A stretch of DNA of 64,000 nt from Arthrobacter sp. UM1. GTDB lineage: Bacteria > Actinomycetota > Actinomycetes > Actinomycetales > Micrococcaceae. Where the stretch lies: assembly GCF_020483305.1 (NCBI RefSeq), contig NZ_JACWAB010000001.1, forward strand, positions 682,001 to 746,000. Reading direction: 5' to 3'. Below, piece by piece: positions 41,748 through 50,579 of the stretch. Under the pieces are notes generated by a model, which ran no database searches, had not been told where the DNA came from, and saw nothing but the letters and a program-made list of their open reading frames with translations. Position numbers and translations under genes: made by a program. How positions within the stretch are numbered: position 1 is the first letter of the stretch; each line of letters opens with the position of its first letter.

Positions 41748-43238
41748 CTACCGGGCCGGTCCCGTCTCCAGGTCTGCCGTCCAGGGAGCCTCGAAGAACT
41801 CCCGCTCCTTCTCCATGGAGCGCTGGAAGGCCCAGGCCATGCGCTCCCGCTCGGCGGGGGAGACCGCCTGCGCGGCCCCTTCTGTGATCTCGATGGCCCG
41901 CAAGGTCAGCTCCCGGAACTCGTCCGCCCCGTAGGCGGAGAGCCAGTCCTCATACGGATGCCCCGGGCTCGCGGCCCGGCCGAGCCGCTCCCCCACGTCC
42001 TGGTAGAGCCAGAAGCACGGCAGGACGGCCGCCACCACAACGGCGTAGCTGCCCGAGGCGGTGCACGCCTCAAGGTGCTGCGTGTAGGCGAGCGTGGTCT
42101 CGGCGGCCCGGACTCCCTCGGCGCTCACCGAGGCCTCGTGGAGCTGCGCCTCCTCCTCGAGGCACCCGGCGGAGGCGCGGGCCCAGAAGACCTGCTCTTC
42201 GGACGTCGGGGCCAGCTGTGCCGCCCGGGCCAGCACCCGGGCGTAGTCCCGCAGGTAGAGGAGGTCCTGCTCCAGGTACCAGTCGAACCGCGCGCGCTCC
42301 AGGGTCCCCTCGGCCAGAGCCGCGACGAACGGGCTCTGCTCCGCCACGCGGCGGACGTCCGCGGAGGCCTCCCACTGCCGCACCGTCCAGGCGCGGGCCA
42401 GGCCGAGCTGCTCCACGACGGCGTCCCGCACATGGTGCCCGTGGTCCACCGGGCCGTGGCCGTGGCCCACGCGGAGCGCGTCCGCGGCCGCGATGGCGCC
42501 GCCCAGCCAGTCCTTGGCGCTGTCGAGGGCCTCCTCCCAGGTCAGGCCCCAGGCGGCCGCCGTCGCCATGGCGCTGGAGAGCGAGCATCCCGTCCCGTGC
42601 GTGTTCCGGGTGCGGATGCGATCGCTCTCCCGCTCCGCGATGCCGTCCCGGGTGACGACGGCGTCCGGGGCCGTCTCGCCGTCGAGGTGGCCTCCCTTGA
42701 GCAGAACGGCCACGTCCCACTCGACCGCGAGCCGCTCGGCCTGGCGTCGCGCCGTGGCCCACGCCTCGGCCGGCTCCTCCTCGAGGAGGACGGCGAGCTC
42801 CGGGATGTTGGGCGTGACGAGGTCGGCGAGGCGGACGAGCTCCCGCACGGACGCCTCGGCGTCGGCGTCGAGGAGGCGGTCCCCGCTCGAGGCGACCATG
42901 ACGGGGTCCAGCACCACGTTCGGCGGCCGCACCTCCTCGAGCCACGCGCGGACCGTCTCGACGACGCCCGAGCCGCCGAGCATGCCGATCTTGACGGCGT
43001 CGATCTGAACATCGTCGCTGACGCTCTCCAGCTGGGCCCGCACGGTCTCGAGCGGCAGCGGATGCACGGACTGGACGCCCGTGGTGTTCTGGGCGACGAC
43101 GGCCGTCACCGCGCCCATCCCGTACCCGCCGAAGGCCGCGATGGACTTGAGGTCCGCGTGGAGTCCCGCCCCGCCGGTGGGATCGGTGCCCGCGATGCTG
43201 AGGACCCGAGGGACCTGCCGATCGGTGTTCGCGCTCAT
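41748..43238 (-). CDS. thiD: ThiD-TenA fusion: HMP(-P) kinase with TenA hydrolase domain
   Basis: Bifunctional thiamine salvage enzyme of 496 residues. The N-terminal ThiD domain (1-265) phosphorylates hydroxymethylpyrimidine twice; it shows SIAGTDPTGGAGLHADLK, LLKGGHLDG and the anion hole NTHGTGCSLSSA. The C-terminal TenA domain (about 285-496) hydrolyses aminopyrimidine breakdown products of thiamine or thiaminase substrates; it has FDWYLEQDLLYLRDY and the cysteine in LPCFWLYQDVGE. ATG 43238 has GGAGGG 7 nt upstream and overlaps the thiM stop (ATGA). The fusion provides HMP-PP from salvaged pyrimidines for joining with the ThiM product; thiE, which joins them, is not in the window. Confidence 0.95.
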   Translation of the reverse strand: MSANTDRQVPRVLSIAGTDPTGGAGLHADLKSIAAFGGYGMGAVTAVVAQNTTGVQSVHPLPLETVRAQLESVSDDVQIDAVKIGMLGGSGVVETVRAWLEEVRPPNVVLDPVMVASSGDRLLDADAEASVRELVRLADLVTPNIPELAVLLEEEPAEAWATARRQAERLAVEWDVAVLLKGGHLDGETAPDAVVTRDGIAERESDRIRTRNTHGTGCSLSSAMATAAAWGLTWEEALDSAKDWLGGAIAAADALRVGHGHGPVDHGHHVRDAVVEQLGLARAWTVRQWEASADVRRVAEQSPFVAALAEGTLERARFDWYLEQDLLYLRDYARVLARAAQLAPTSEEQVFWARASAGCLEEEAQLHEASVSAEGVRAAETTLAYTQHLEACTASGSYAVVVAAVLPCFWLYQDVGERLGRAASPGHPYEDWLSAYGADEFRELTLRAIEITEGAAQAVSPAERERMAWAFQRSMEKEREFFEAPWTADLETGPAR

Positions 43239-44017
43239 CGCCGGCCCTCCTCGGCGACGCGGCCGGAGAGGTCCTCCGGCCGGAGGGCGGCGATCTCGTC
43301 CAGGAGGGCCACAGCGAACGAGCCAGGGCCCCTCGACTGCCGCTCGGCCCGCTCCGAGGCGACGGCATAGGCCGCGGACGCCGCTGCGGCCGCCTCCAGG
43401 GCAGGCGCGACAGCCAGGCAGGCCGCCATGAGGGCGCCGAGCGAGCACCCGGCGCCCGTCACGCGGGTGAGCAGCTCAGAGCCTCCCTCGATCCGCAGCG
43501 TGCGCTCGCCGTCCGTCACGTAGTCGGTCTCCCCCGAGACGGCGACGACGGAGCCGGTCTCTCCCGCCAGCCGCCGCGCCGCGTCGAGGGCGGAGTCCGA
43601 GGAGTCCTGCGCGTCCACGCCGCGAGCACCGGACCCGGCACGGGCGAGGACGAGGATCTCGGAGGCGTTGCCCCGGATGACGCCCGGGCGGCGGCGCAGC
43701 AGCTCGAAGGCGAGCTCGGTGCGCAGAGTCAGGGCCCCCACGCCCACGGGGTCGAGGACCCACGGGACGTCGGCGCGGACGGCCTCGCGGGCGGCGTCCC
43801 GCTGCTCGGACGTCGGCGTGCCCAAGTTGACGAGGAGCGCGTCCGCGATCTCCGCGAACGGCCCGGCCTCGCCCGGCACGTCTGACATAGCGGGAGAGGC
43901 CCCGGCGGAGAGGAGGACGTTCGCGGTGAAGTTCGTCACCACGCTGTTGGTGATGCACTGGACGAGCGGGCGCTGCTCGCGCAGCCCGCGGAGGACATGG
44001 TCCATGGAGATCGACAT
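43235..44017 (-). CDS. thiM: hydroxyethylthiazole kinase ThiM
   Basis: Kinase of 260 residues (or 256 from the second ATG) that phosphorylates the thiazole moiety for thiamine salvage. The family motifs VQCITNSVVTNFTANVLL, GNASEILVLA and VTGAGCSLGAL are intact. Two starts are possible: ATG 44017, which lies directly after AAGGG and inside helix P1 of the TPP aptamer, and ATG 44005, 12 nt after AAGGG and just outside the aptamer. I give the longer form but cannot decide between them. It is first in the thiM-thiD/tenA operon. Confidence 0.95.
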   Translation of the reverse strand: MSISMDHVLRGLREQRPLVQCITNSVVTNFTANVLLSAGASPAMSDVPGEAGPFAEIADALLVNLGTPTSEQRDAAREAVRADVPWVLDPVGVGALTLRTELAFELLRRRPGVIRGNASEILVLARAGSGARGVDAQDSSDSALDAARRLAGETGSVVAVSGETDYVTDGERTLRIEGGSELLTRVTGAGCSLGALMAACLAVAPALEAAAAASAAYAVASERAERQSRGPGSFAVALLDEIAALRPEDLSGRVAEEGRR

Positions 44018-44088
44018 CCCTTCGCTAGCGTGACCTAGATCAGGTTCGACGGGTCTGCTCTCAGCCCTGCGTCAGGGCACCCCGTGTC
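44013..44088 (-). promoter_or_regulatory. TPP riboswitch (THI element)
   Basis: The minus strand carries all conserved parts of the thiamine pyrophosphate aptamer: cggggtgccc, the gctgaga block, acccgtcgaacctgatc and gctagcgaaggga. The closing helix P1 pairs GACA (44088-44085) with UGUC (44016-44013). Binding of TPP should lower expression of thiM and thiD-tenA. No separate terminator hairpin lies between aptamer and gene, and the Shine-Dalgarno-like AAGGG is inside the aptamer, so control of translation initiation is inferred. Confidence 0.96.
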
Positions 44089-44148
44089 ACGGAACGAGAC
44101 TCTAGCACCGGTCTGACGAGGAGGCGGCGGTCATTCCACGGGCATGCG

Positions 44149-44180
44149 AAAGGCCCCCAGGCGAATGCCTGGGGGCCTTT
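44149..44180 (-). terminator. terminator after tRNA-fMet
   Basis: A perfect 14-bp stem (aaaggcccccaggc and its complement) with a 4-base loop starts 6 bp after the 3' end of the tRNA on the minus strand. The arm ends in TTT. It separates the tRNA from the thiamine operon downstream. Confidence 0.88.
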
Positions 44181-44186
44181 CTCTCG

Positions 44187-44260
44187 TGGCGGGGGCGAGA
44201 TTTGAACTCGCGACCTCCGGGTTATGAGCCCGGCGAGCTACCGAACTGCTCCACCCCGCG
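44187..44260 (-). tRNA. initiator tRNA-fMet (CAT)
   Basis: 74 nt on the minus strand fold into a cloverleaf with anticodon CAT in the loop ctcataa. Three consecutive G-C pairs in the anticodon stem (ccggg / cccgg) and an unpaired C1-C72 mark it as the initiator rather than elongator tRNA-Met. The T-arm is gcgag-ttcaaat-ctcgc. CCA is not encoded; the sequence ends with the discriminator A. Confidence 0.95.
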
Positions 44261-44336
44261 TCAACAGATTCAACGTTACCAGCGGCTGAACTGTTGCGCA
44301 AACTGGAGGGCTCTGCAGGCTCGCCCGCTCAGACGG

Positions 44337-47267
44337 TCACTTCTTCCCGGAGTCCGCTCCTCCCGACCCCTGGCCCGACTGGGCCTGCCGGTCTTCCGCG
44401 TCGAGAGCCTGCTGGAGAGCCTTCTTCAGCTCGTCCTGCGCCTGGCCGTATCCGGCGAAGTCCCCCTTGGCGAGGGCCTCCTGACCCTTCTTCATGGCGT
44501 CCGACGCCCGCTTGAGCGCCTGCCGCACCTCCGTGGACTGGGCCGGCTTCGAGGAGGACTTCTCCCCGCCCGGCTTCGTGTCCTCCGCAGGCTGCGACTG
44601 CTTCGCGGCGTACCCCTCGAAGACCTGGTCCAGTGCTTCGTCCAGGGTGTTCGCGAAACCCACCTGGTCGCCGAAGTTCACGAGCACCCTGCGCAGCGTG
44701 GGCATCTTGATGCCGCTCTTGGCCTGCACGTAGACCGGCTGGACGTAGAGGATGCCGTCGCCGGCCGGCAGCGAGAGGAGGTTTCCGCTGATGACCTCCG
44801 AGGCGCCGGAGCGCAGGAGGTTGAGCTCCTTGCCCACCGTGGGGTCCGAGGTGAACTTGGTCTGCGCCTGGCCCGGGCCGGGGACCACCGTGTCCCTCGG
44901 CAGCTCGAGCAGGGTCAGCTTGCCGTAGCCGTCCGCCACGCGGCCCTTCTGCGAGCCGGCGTCGCCGTTGGCGGAGAGGAAGCCGTACATGACGTCCCTC
45001 TGCTGGCCGTTCTTCACGTTGTTGGAGATGAAGGGGCTCGTCAGCGAGAAGGCCGCCTTGTCCTCCCCCGGCAGGCGCAGGCTCATGTAGTACGGCGGCT
45101 GCTGCTGCCGGGTCGAGGACGTGGGGTCGTTCGGCACCACCCAGGCGTCGTCGCTCGTGAAGAGCCGCGCGGCGTCCGTGACGTGGTAGCGGCCGAGCAT
45201 CTCCCGCTGGACCTTGAACTGGTCCTGCGGGTACCGCACGTGCGAGAGCAGCTCCCCGCTCATCTCCGAGCGGGGCTTGACGGTGCCCGGGTAGAGCTTC
45301 TCCCAGGCCTTGAGCACCGGGTCCTCGTCCCACGCGTAGAGCGAGACCGAGCCGTCATAGGCGTCCACCGTGGCCTTGACCGAGTTGCGCATGTAGTTGG
45401 CCCGCTTGACCGGCTGGGCGCTGCGGCTGCCCTCGGCCGTGGCCGCGTCGCTCGTGGCGCTGTTGAGCTCCGTGGGGGTCGAGTACGGGTACTTGTCCGA
45501 GACGGTGTACGCGTCCACGATCCACTTGATGCGTCCGTCCACGACAGCGGGGTACGCGTTGTCGTCCACCGTGAGGTAGGGCGCCGCCTCGGCGACGCGC
45601 TGGCGCGGGTCCCGGTTGTAGAGGATCTGCGACTCGGGGTGCACCCCGTTGGAGAGCAGGATGTTCGCCGAGCCGAACTTCAGCGCGTAGGCGAGGCGCG
45701 CCACGGGGTTGTCGAGCCGCGGACCGCCGTTGCCCTTGAAGGACGTCTTGGACTCCTCCGAGGAGGTGTCCGTGTTCTGCGGCCGGTCGATCTCCTGCGG
45801 GGCCTGCCCCTCCGGCGCGCCCACGATCGAGTAGTCCGGGGACTTCTGCCCGAAGTACACGCGCGGCTCGTAGTCCCCGTCCTTGCCGAGCTGGCCGCTC
45901 GTGGGGATGCCGGACTGCATGAAGTCCGGCTTCCCGTCCGAGGCCACCTTGGAGCCGTAGGCGGCGACGACGCCGTAGCCGTGCGTGTACACGAGGTGCC
46001 GGTTGAACCACGAGTCCGGGGAGCCGTCCACGTTGAGCTCGCGCACCGCGATGACCGTGTCCTGGACCTTCCCGTCCAGGGTGTAGCGGTCCACGTTGAG
46101 CTGCTCCGGGAACTGGTAGTACGGGCGGTACTGCTGCAGCTGCGCGAACGCGTTGGAGACGACGCTCGGATCCAGCAGCCGGACGTTGTCCAGCGAGGCG
46201 GCGTCCTGGCTGAGGGCGGACGCGCTGGCCTTCGTGGTGGCGTCATACTGCTTGACCTGGATCTTGTCCAGGCCGTAGGCGGCCCGCGTTCCCTCGATGT
46301 TGTGCTTGATGAACTCGCTCTCCTTGGACTGCGCGCTCGGCGTGACGACGAACCGCTGCACGCCCCACGGGAACGCGATGCCCGCGAGGAGCCCCGTGAC
46401 GAGGAGGCTCGCGATGCCGACGACGGGCAGCTTCCAGCGGTTGGTCCGCACGGCGACGACGAAGAGCGCCGCGACGACGAGGCACGCCGCCGCCAGGATC
46501 CCCATCGTGGGGATCCTCGCGTTGACGTCTGTGTAGAGCGCACCCGCCCAGGAGCCGTTGGGCTCCGTCATCATCCGGTAGCGGGCAAGCCAGAACCGCA
46601 CCGCCGCCATGGCCAGGACGGCCGCGGCTGCGACCGTCACCTGGATCTTGGCCCGCCGGGCCACGAACATGCGCTGCGGGCGGAACGCGATGAAGCCGTA
46701 CAGGTAGTTGAAGACGAGGACGGCCGCGAGCGCCGTCGTCGTCACCGAGAGGAGCAGGCCCGCGACGAAGGAGAGGGCGGGGAGGACCATGACGTAGAAG
46801 GACGCGTCGTGCCCGAAGACCGGGTCTGCGGAGCCGAAGGGCTCCGCGGCGAACGCGAGCACCACGGTCTTCCACTGGGGCGCGCCGGCCACCGCGCTCA
46901 TCACGCCGAGGAGCGCCGGGAGGCCCCACACGATGAGCGGCTTGAGGGCCGTGATCCTCTGCTGGTACAGCCGCAGCACGTCCGTCGAGTACTCGGAGGA
47001 GCCGCTGCAGAACAGGCGCCGCAGGACGAAGTGGAGCGGCACCGAGACGAGGAGGAAGACGCCGAGCCACGTGAGCGCCGCGTAGAGGAGGTTCCGGCCG
47101 AAGACGGAGCCGAAGCCGAGCTCCTGGAACCACAGCAGGTCCGTGTACTTCTCCAGCAGGATCCTGAGGAGCAGGACGGCGACGACGAGGGCCGCTCCCC
47201 ACCTCAGATAGCGCGGCGTGCGCTGGCTGCGGGGCGGCTTGGACGGACGGGAGGCTCTGGCGCTCAT
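44337..47267 (-). CDS. UPF0182 family large membrane protein
   Basis: Membrane protein of 976 residues, homologous to M. tuberculosis Rv3193c. Seven hydrophobic segments lie in the first ~330 residues (first VVAVLLLRILLEKYTDLLW), followed by a large extracytoplasmic part with the family-typical YRPYYQF, LVYTHGYGVV and PRVYFG motifs and a polar, Lys/Glu/Gln-rich tail. No biochemical function is established. ATG 47267 has AAGGAA 5 nt upstream. It follows the PDZ protease gene by 99 bp in the same direction, as in mycobacteria. Confidence 0.94.
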   Translation of the reverse strand: MSARASRPSKPPRSQRTPRYLRWGAALVVAVLLLRILLEKYTDLLWFQELGFGSVFGRNLLYAALTWLGVFLLVSVPLHFVLRRLFCSGSSEYSTDVLRLYQQRITALKPLIVWGLPALLGVMSAVAGAPQWKTVVLAFAAEPFGSADPVFGHDASFYVMVLPALSFVAGLLLSVTTTALAAVLVFNYLYGFIAFRPQRMFVARRAKIQVTVAAAAVLAMAAVRFWLARYRMMTEPNGSWAGALYTDVNARIPTMGILAAACLVVAALFVVAVRTNRWKLPVVGIASLLVTGLLAGIAFPWGVQRFVVTPSAQSKESEFIKHNIEGTRAAYGLDKIQVKQYDATTKASASALSQDAASLDNVRLLDPSVVSNAFAQLQQYRPYYQFPEQLNVDRYTLDGKVQDTVIAVRELNVDGSPDSWFNRHLVYTHGYGVVAAYGSKVASDGKPDFMQSGIPTSGQLGKDGDYEPRVYFGQKSPDYSIVGAPEGQAPQEIDRPQNTDTSSEESKTSFKGNGGPRLDNPVARLAYALKFGSANILLSNGVHPESQILYNRDPRQRVAEAAPYLTVDDNAYPAVVDGRIKWIVDAYTVSDKYPYSTPTELNSATSDAATAEGSRSAQPVKRANYMRNSVKATVDAYDGSVSLYAWDEDPVLKAWEKLYPGTVKPRSEMSGELLSHVRYPQDQFKVQREMLGRYHVTDAARLFTSDDAWVVPNDPTSSTRQQQPPYYMSLRLPGEDKAAFSLTSPFISNNVKNGQQRDVMYGFLSANGDAGSQKGRVADGYGKLTLLELPRDTVVPGPGQAQTKFTSDPTVGKELNLLRSGASEVISGNLLSLPAGDGILYVQPVYVQAKSGIKMPTLRRVLVNFGDQVGFANTLDEALDQVFEGYAAKQSQPAEDTKPGGEKSSSKPAQSTEVRQALKRASDAMKKGQEALAKGDFAGYGQAQDELKKALQQALDAEDRQAQSGQGSGGADSGKK

Positions 47268-47366
47268 GCTTTCCTTGCGTCAGCGGGGTGGACCGGCCGC
47301 AGCCGGCGGTCCGACCACGTGCTTCCCTCTATTCTCCCCGAAGTCGGCGCGGAAGGGGAGTCCGCG

Positions 47367-48503
47367 TCAGCCGCAGGTCGGGAAGGCGTCCGGCTTCTGG
47401 GACGGCGTCTGGCCGCGTCCGATCGCCTCGACCGCCGTGTAGGCCTGGCTGAGCGACTGCACGCGCACCACGGTGAGGCCGTCCGGGACGTGCCCCGTGA
47501 CGTCGCCGCAGTTGGAGGCGGGGGCGAGGAAGTACTCGGCGCCGTCCCGCCGGGCCGCCGCCATCTTCTGCTGGATGCCGCCGATGGGGCCCACCCGGCC
47601 CTCGGCGTCGATGGTGCCGGTGCCCGCGATCGAGCGGCCGCCCGTGAGGTCCCCCGGCTCGATCTCGTCCAGGATGCCGAGCGCGAACATCATCCCCGCG
47701 CTCGGGCCGCCGACGTTCTGGAGGTTGAAGGTCGGGGTGAACGGGAAGTCGAAGTCGTTCTTGAGGAGGACTCCCAGCACGTACGCGCCGTCCTTCTTGA
47801 CGGGCTTGAGGGTCAGCTCCTTCGTGGCGCCCGCGCGGCGGACGGTGACCGCCAGGGGCGCTCCGCCGCTCTTGGCCACGCTCTTGCGCAGCGAGGCGAC
47901 GTCCGCGGCGGGGGCCCCGCCGACCTTCTCGATGACGTCCCCCTTCTTCAGGACGCCCTGGGCGGGCGTGCCGAGGACGACGTCCTGGACCGAGAGTCGG
48001 CGCGTGAAGGCGATGTGCTGGTGCGAGAGGGCGGCGGCGACGGCGGAGGACTGCGAGTTGTCCATCTCGAGCCGGTTGCTCTCGGTGATCTGCTGGCGGG
48101 AGACGTTCGGCGGGTACACCTCATCCACCGGCAGGACGCGGCTCTGCCCGCCCAGCCACGCCTTGACGAGGTCCACGCCGTGGACGCTCTGGTCCGGGCC
48201 GCCCGTCACGTACACCGTGGTCATCCTCAGCTCGCCCTTGGCAGGGTGCTCGGGGCGGCCCTTGATCTCGATGACGTTCTTGCCCTCCTCCTGGCCGAGG
48301 ACGTTGAACGTGGGGCCGGGCGACTCGATGACGTACGGGTACGGCACCGCGAACAGGCCGGCGACGACGGCGAAGGCGGCCGTCCACGCGGCCACGGGCG
48401 CGGCCCAGCGCTTGATCCGGCCGCGGCGCTCGGCCCGGTGAGAGCCGGAGCGGGACCCCTCGTCGTCGGGCTGGGCGTCCGCGGAGGAGGGGTCGATCTG
48501 CAT
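47367..48503 (-). CDS. Lon-like PDZ-domain membrane protease (Rv3194c family)
   Basis: Membrane-anchored peptidase of 378 residues. A single N-terminal transmembrane helix (about 32-53) precedes a PDZ domain at about 160-220 (GTPAQGVLKKGDVIEKVGG) and a C-terminal S16/Lon-type proteolytic domain. The catalytic Ser is in VGGPSAGMMFALG and the Lys in GIQQKMAAAR. The ATPase of true Lon is absent. Substrates are unknown. ATG 48503 lies 6 nt after TAATCT, so its message may be leaderless. Confidence 0.93.
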   Translation of the reverse strand: MQIDPSSADAQPDDEGSRSGSHRAERRGRIKRWAAPVAAWTAAFAVVAGLFAVPYPYVIESPGPTFNVLGQEEGKNVIEIKGRPEHPAKGELRMTTVYVTGGPDQSVHGVDLVKAWLGGQSRVLPVDEVYPPNVSRQQITESNRLEMDNSQSSAVAAALSHQHIAFTRRLSVQDVVLGTPAQGVLKKGDVIEKVGGAPAADVASLRKSVAKSGGAPLAVTVRRAGATKELTLKPVKKDGAYVLGVLLKNDFDFPFTPTFNLQNVGGPSAGMMFALGILDEIEPGDLTGGRSIAGTGTIDAEGRVGPIGGIQQKMAAARRDGAEYFLAPASNCGDVTGHVPDGLTVVRVQSLSQAYTAVEAIGRGQTPSQKPDAFPTCG

Positions 48504-48509
48504 GGCGCT

Positions 48510-48515
48510 AGATTA
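48510..48515 (-). promoter_or_regulatory. -10 element TAATCT before the PDZ protease gene
   Basis: TAATCT on the minus strand ends 6 nt before ATG 48503, with no Shine-Dalgarno between them. It is the best -10 match among the leaderless-type starts in the window. Confidence 0.55.
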
Positions 48516-48621
48516 TCGTGTTCGCTCTGCGGCGGAACGCACGCCGCTTCCGAGTGCATTCCCAGAGGGCTCTCGTAGCCTGAAGGGCAAGACAACCGGG
48601 CGACGAGAGGACCAGTCAGCC

Positions 48622-50004
48622 ATGAACCAGAACCCGTTCGGAGAAGGCGGACTCGGAGACGGAGAGTCGTTCGAGGAGCTCGCGCGGCGCCTGCAGAGCC
48701 TGCTCGGCAACGGCGGAGCGGACCTCTCCCCCGAGGAGCGGCGAGAGCTTTCCGAGAAGCTCGGCCTCCCCGAGGACCCCGCGGCCCTGCAGCAGATGAT
48801 GAGCCAGGCCCGGAACATGATGTTCTCGATGTCCAACCCAGAGTCCTCCTGGACGCAGGCCCGCGAGTCGGCCCGCCAGGCGGCGTCCGCCAAGCCGGTG
48901 GAGACGAGCGAGAAGGAGAAGGCCGAGGTGCGGGACGCCTTCCGCCTGGCCTCCCTCTGGCTGGACGAGTCCACGTCCTTCGAGGCCCCCGCCGTCGCGC
49001 CCCGCGCCTACTCGCCCCGCCAGTGGGCCGAGGCGTCCTTCGCCGCGTTCAAGGACATGACCGAGCCCGTGGCCGCGTCCCTCTCCCAGGCGATGAAAGA
49101 CGCCGTGGCCTCGCAGATGCCGGAGGAGATGAAGGCCATGCTGGGGCAGTCCTCCGCCATGATGGACTCGATGGCCCAGTCGGTCTTCGCGCTCCAGCTC
49201 GGCCAGAGCGTGGGGACGCTCGCGCTCGAGGTGCTCTCCGCCTCGGACATCGGCGTCCCGCTCGTCAAGGACGGCCTCGCCCTGGTGCCCGCGAACATCG
49301 CCGGATTCGCGGAGGGGCTCGAGGTGGGCGAGGACGAGGTGCGCATCTACATCGCCCTGCGTGAGGAGGCCCATGCCCGCCTCTTCCACCGGGCGCCCTG
49401 GCTCCGCGCCCACGTCTTCTCCGCCATCCGGGACTTCGCCGAGGGCATCGAGATCGACACGGACAAGATCGGCGAGGCGGCCCGGGAGATCGACCCGTCC
49501 GACGCGGGCTCGCTCGAGCAGGTCCTGAGCGGCGGCGTCTTCCAGCCGGCCAACACGCCGGCGCAGGAGGCCGCCCTCGAGCGCCTCGAGACGCTGCTGG
49601 CCCTCATCGAGGGGTGGGTGGACGTCGTCGCCAACCAGGCGGCCGCGCGGCTGCCCGGAGCGTCCGCGCTCGCCGAGACCATCCGCCGGCGCCGCGCCAC
49701 GCAGGGACCGGCAGAGCAGACCTTCGCCCGACTCGTGGGACTCGAGCTGCGCCCCCGCCGCCTCCGGGACGCCGCGAGCCTCTTCCGGATCATCGAGGAG
49801 GAGAAGGGACAGGAGGGCCGGGACTCCGTGTGGAGCCACCCGGACCTCATCCCCGGCTCGCAGGACCTCGACGACCCGGCCGGCTACAACCAGCGCCAGG
49901 AGGAGCAGGCCGCGGCCGAGGCCGACGTGGATGCCGAGCTCGCCAAGCTCCTGGCCGGCGGCTACGACTCGCCGGAGGAGGACCGGGGCTCCGAGGAGGG
50001 CTGA
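48622..50004 (+). CDS. zinc-dependent metalloprotease (DUF2342/Rv3195 family)
   Basis: A 460-residue protein of the actinobacterial DUF2342 family, described as zinc metalloproteases. The N-terminal 60 residues are polar; the helical core contains ALQLGQSVGTLALEVLSASDIG, ALREEAHARLFHRAPWLRAHV with the metal-binding EEAH pattern, and LEGWVD-like LIEGWVDVVANQAA. The end is acidic and disordered. ATG 48622 has GAGAGG about 11 nt upstream. It diverges from the PDZ protease gene across 118 bp. Its 3' end overlaps the YgjP-like gene by 43 bp, tail to tail. Confidence 0.88.
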   Translation: MNQNPFGEGGLGDGESFEELARRLQSLLGNGGADLSPEERRELSEKLGLPEDPAALQQMMSQARNMMFSMSNPESSWTQARESARQAASAKPVETSEKEKAEVRDAFRLASLWLDESTSFEAPAVAPRAYSPRQWAEASFAAFKDMTEPVAASLSQAMKDAVASQMPEEMKAMLGQSSAMMDSMAQSVFALQLGQSVGTLALEVLSASDIGVPLVKDGLALVPANIAGFAEGLEVGEDEVRIYIALREEAHARLFHRAPWLRAHVFSAIRDFAEGIEIDTDKIGEAAREIDPSDAGSLEQVLSGGVFQPANTPAQEAALERLETLLALIEGWVDVVANQAAARLPGASALAETIRRRRATQGPAEQTFARLVGLELRPRRLRDAASLFRIIEEEKGQEGRDSVWSHPDLIPGSQDLDDPAGYNQRQEEQAAAEADVDAELAKLLAGGYDSPEEDRGSEEG

Positions 50005-50579
50005 CTGTCCGGCTCCCGGAGCCTCATGCCGTGCTCGACGCCGGCCAGGTAGGCCCTGGCCTCGTCCGTCCGCGGATACCGCCGGCAGAGCGCCCAGAAG
50101 CGCGGCGAGTGGCTGGGCTCGATGAGATGCGCGAGCTCGTGGACGATGACGGAGTCCACAACCCACTCCGGCATGCCCGCCAGCACGTGCGAGAGCCGGA
50201 TGGTCCGGGCCCGGATCGAGGCCGAGCCCCAGCGGGTGCTCTGATTGGTGACCCACTCGATGGAGGCAGGCGGCTCGAGGCCCGGGAAGTGCTCGCCGAT
50301 GAGCCGCTCCGCGCGGACCGCGAGCGCAGAGGCGCCGGCGGGCCCGAGATCGGGACTGCGGTCCCGTGCGTTGCGCTCACGGACGAGGACCCGTTCCACC
50401 ACGCGGCGGATGAGCCCCTCCTCCTCGGCCGAGCGGCGGGCGGGAGCCAGGACGAGGACGCGGTCCCCCTCGCGCCGCGCCGAGATGGTCCGGGTCCTGC
50501 GCGTCGAGCGCCGGACGGCGATCCGCTGGGCGCCGAGCGCCGTCGTGATCTCCCGCAGCTCGTCCGGAGCGGCGGCCAT
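49962..50579 (-). CDS. YgjP-like M48-type metallopeptidase
   Basis: A 205-residue protein of the YgjP/SprT-like zincin group. The zinc motif VIVHELAHLIEPSHSPRFW is intact and is followed by a tyrosine-rich segment; QSTRWGSAS upstream is another family mark. The N-terminal ~60 residues form a beta-rich part (RRSTRRTRTISARRE). ATG 50579 overlaps the uvrD2 stop (TGATG), so translation is coupled to the helicase. The last 30 residues are polar and lie opposite the end of the zinc protease gene. The natural substrate is unknown. Confidence 0.9.
   Translation of the reverse strand: MAAAPDELREITTALGAQRIAVRRSTRRTRTISARREGDRVLVLAPARRSAEEEGLIRRVVERVLVRERNARDRSPDLGPAGASALAVRAERLIGEHFPGLEPPASIEWVTNQSTRWGSASIRARTIRLSHVLAGMPEWVVDSVIVHELAHLIEPSHSPRFWALCRRYPRTDEARAYLAGVEHGMRLREPDSQPSSEPRSSSGES

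Noticed and set aside
47291-47313. Hairpin between the PDZ protease and UPF0182 genes as a terminator
   Set aside because: Only 6 bp pair around a long loop and the two genes are co-directional, so I do not claim it.
44202-48578. A 1458-codon open frame on the plus strand opposite UPF0182 and the PDZ protease
   Set aside because: It runs through the tRNA and two genes with clear families on the other strand, and its protein is a low-complexity shadow.
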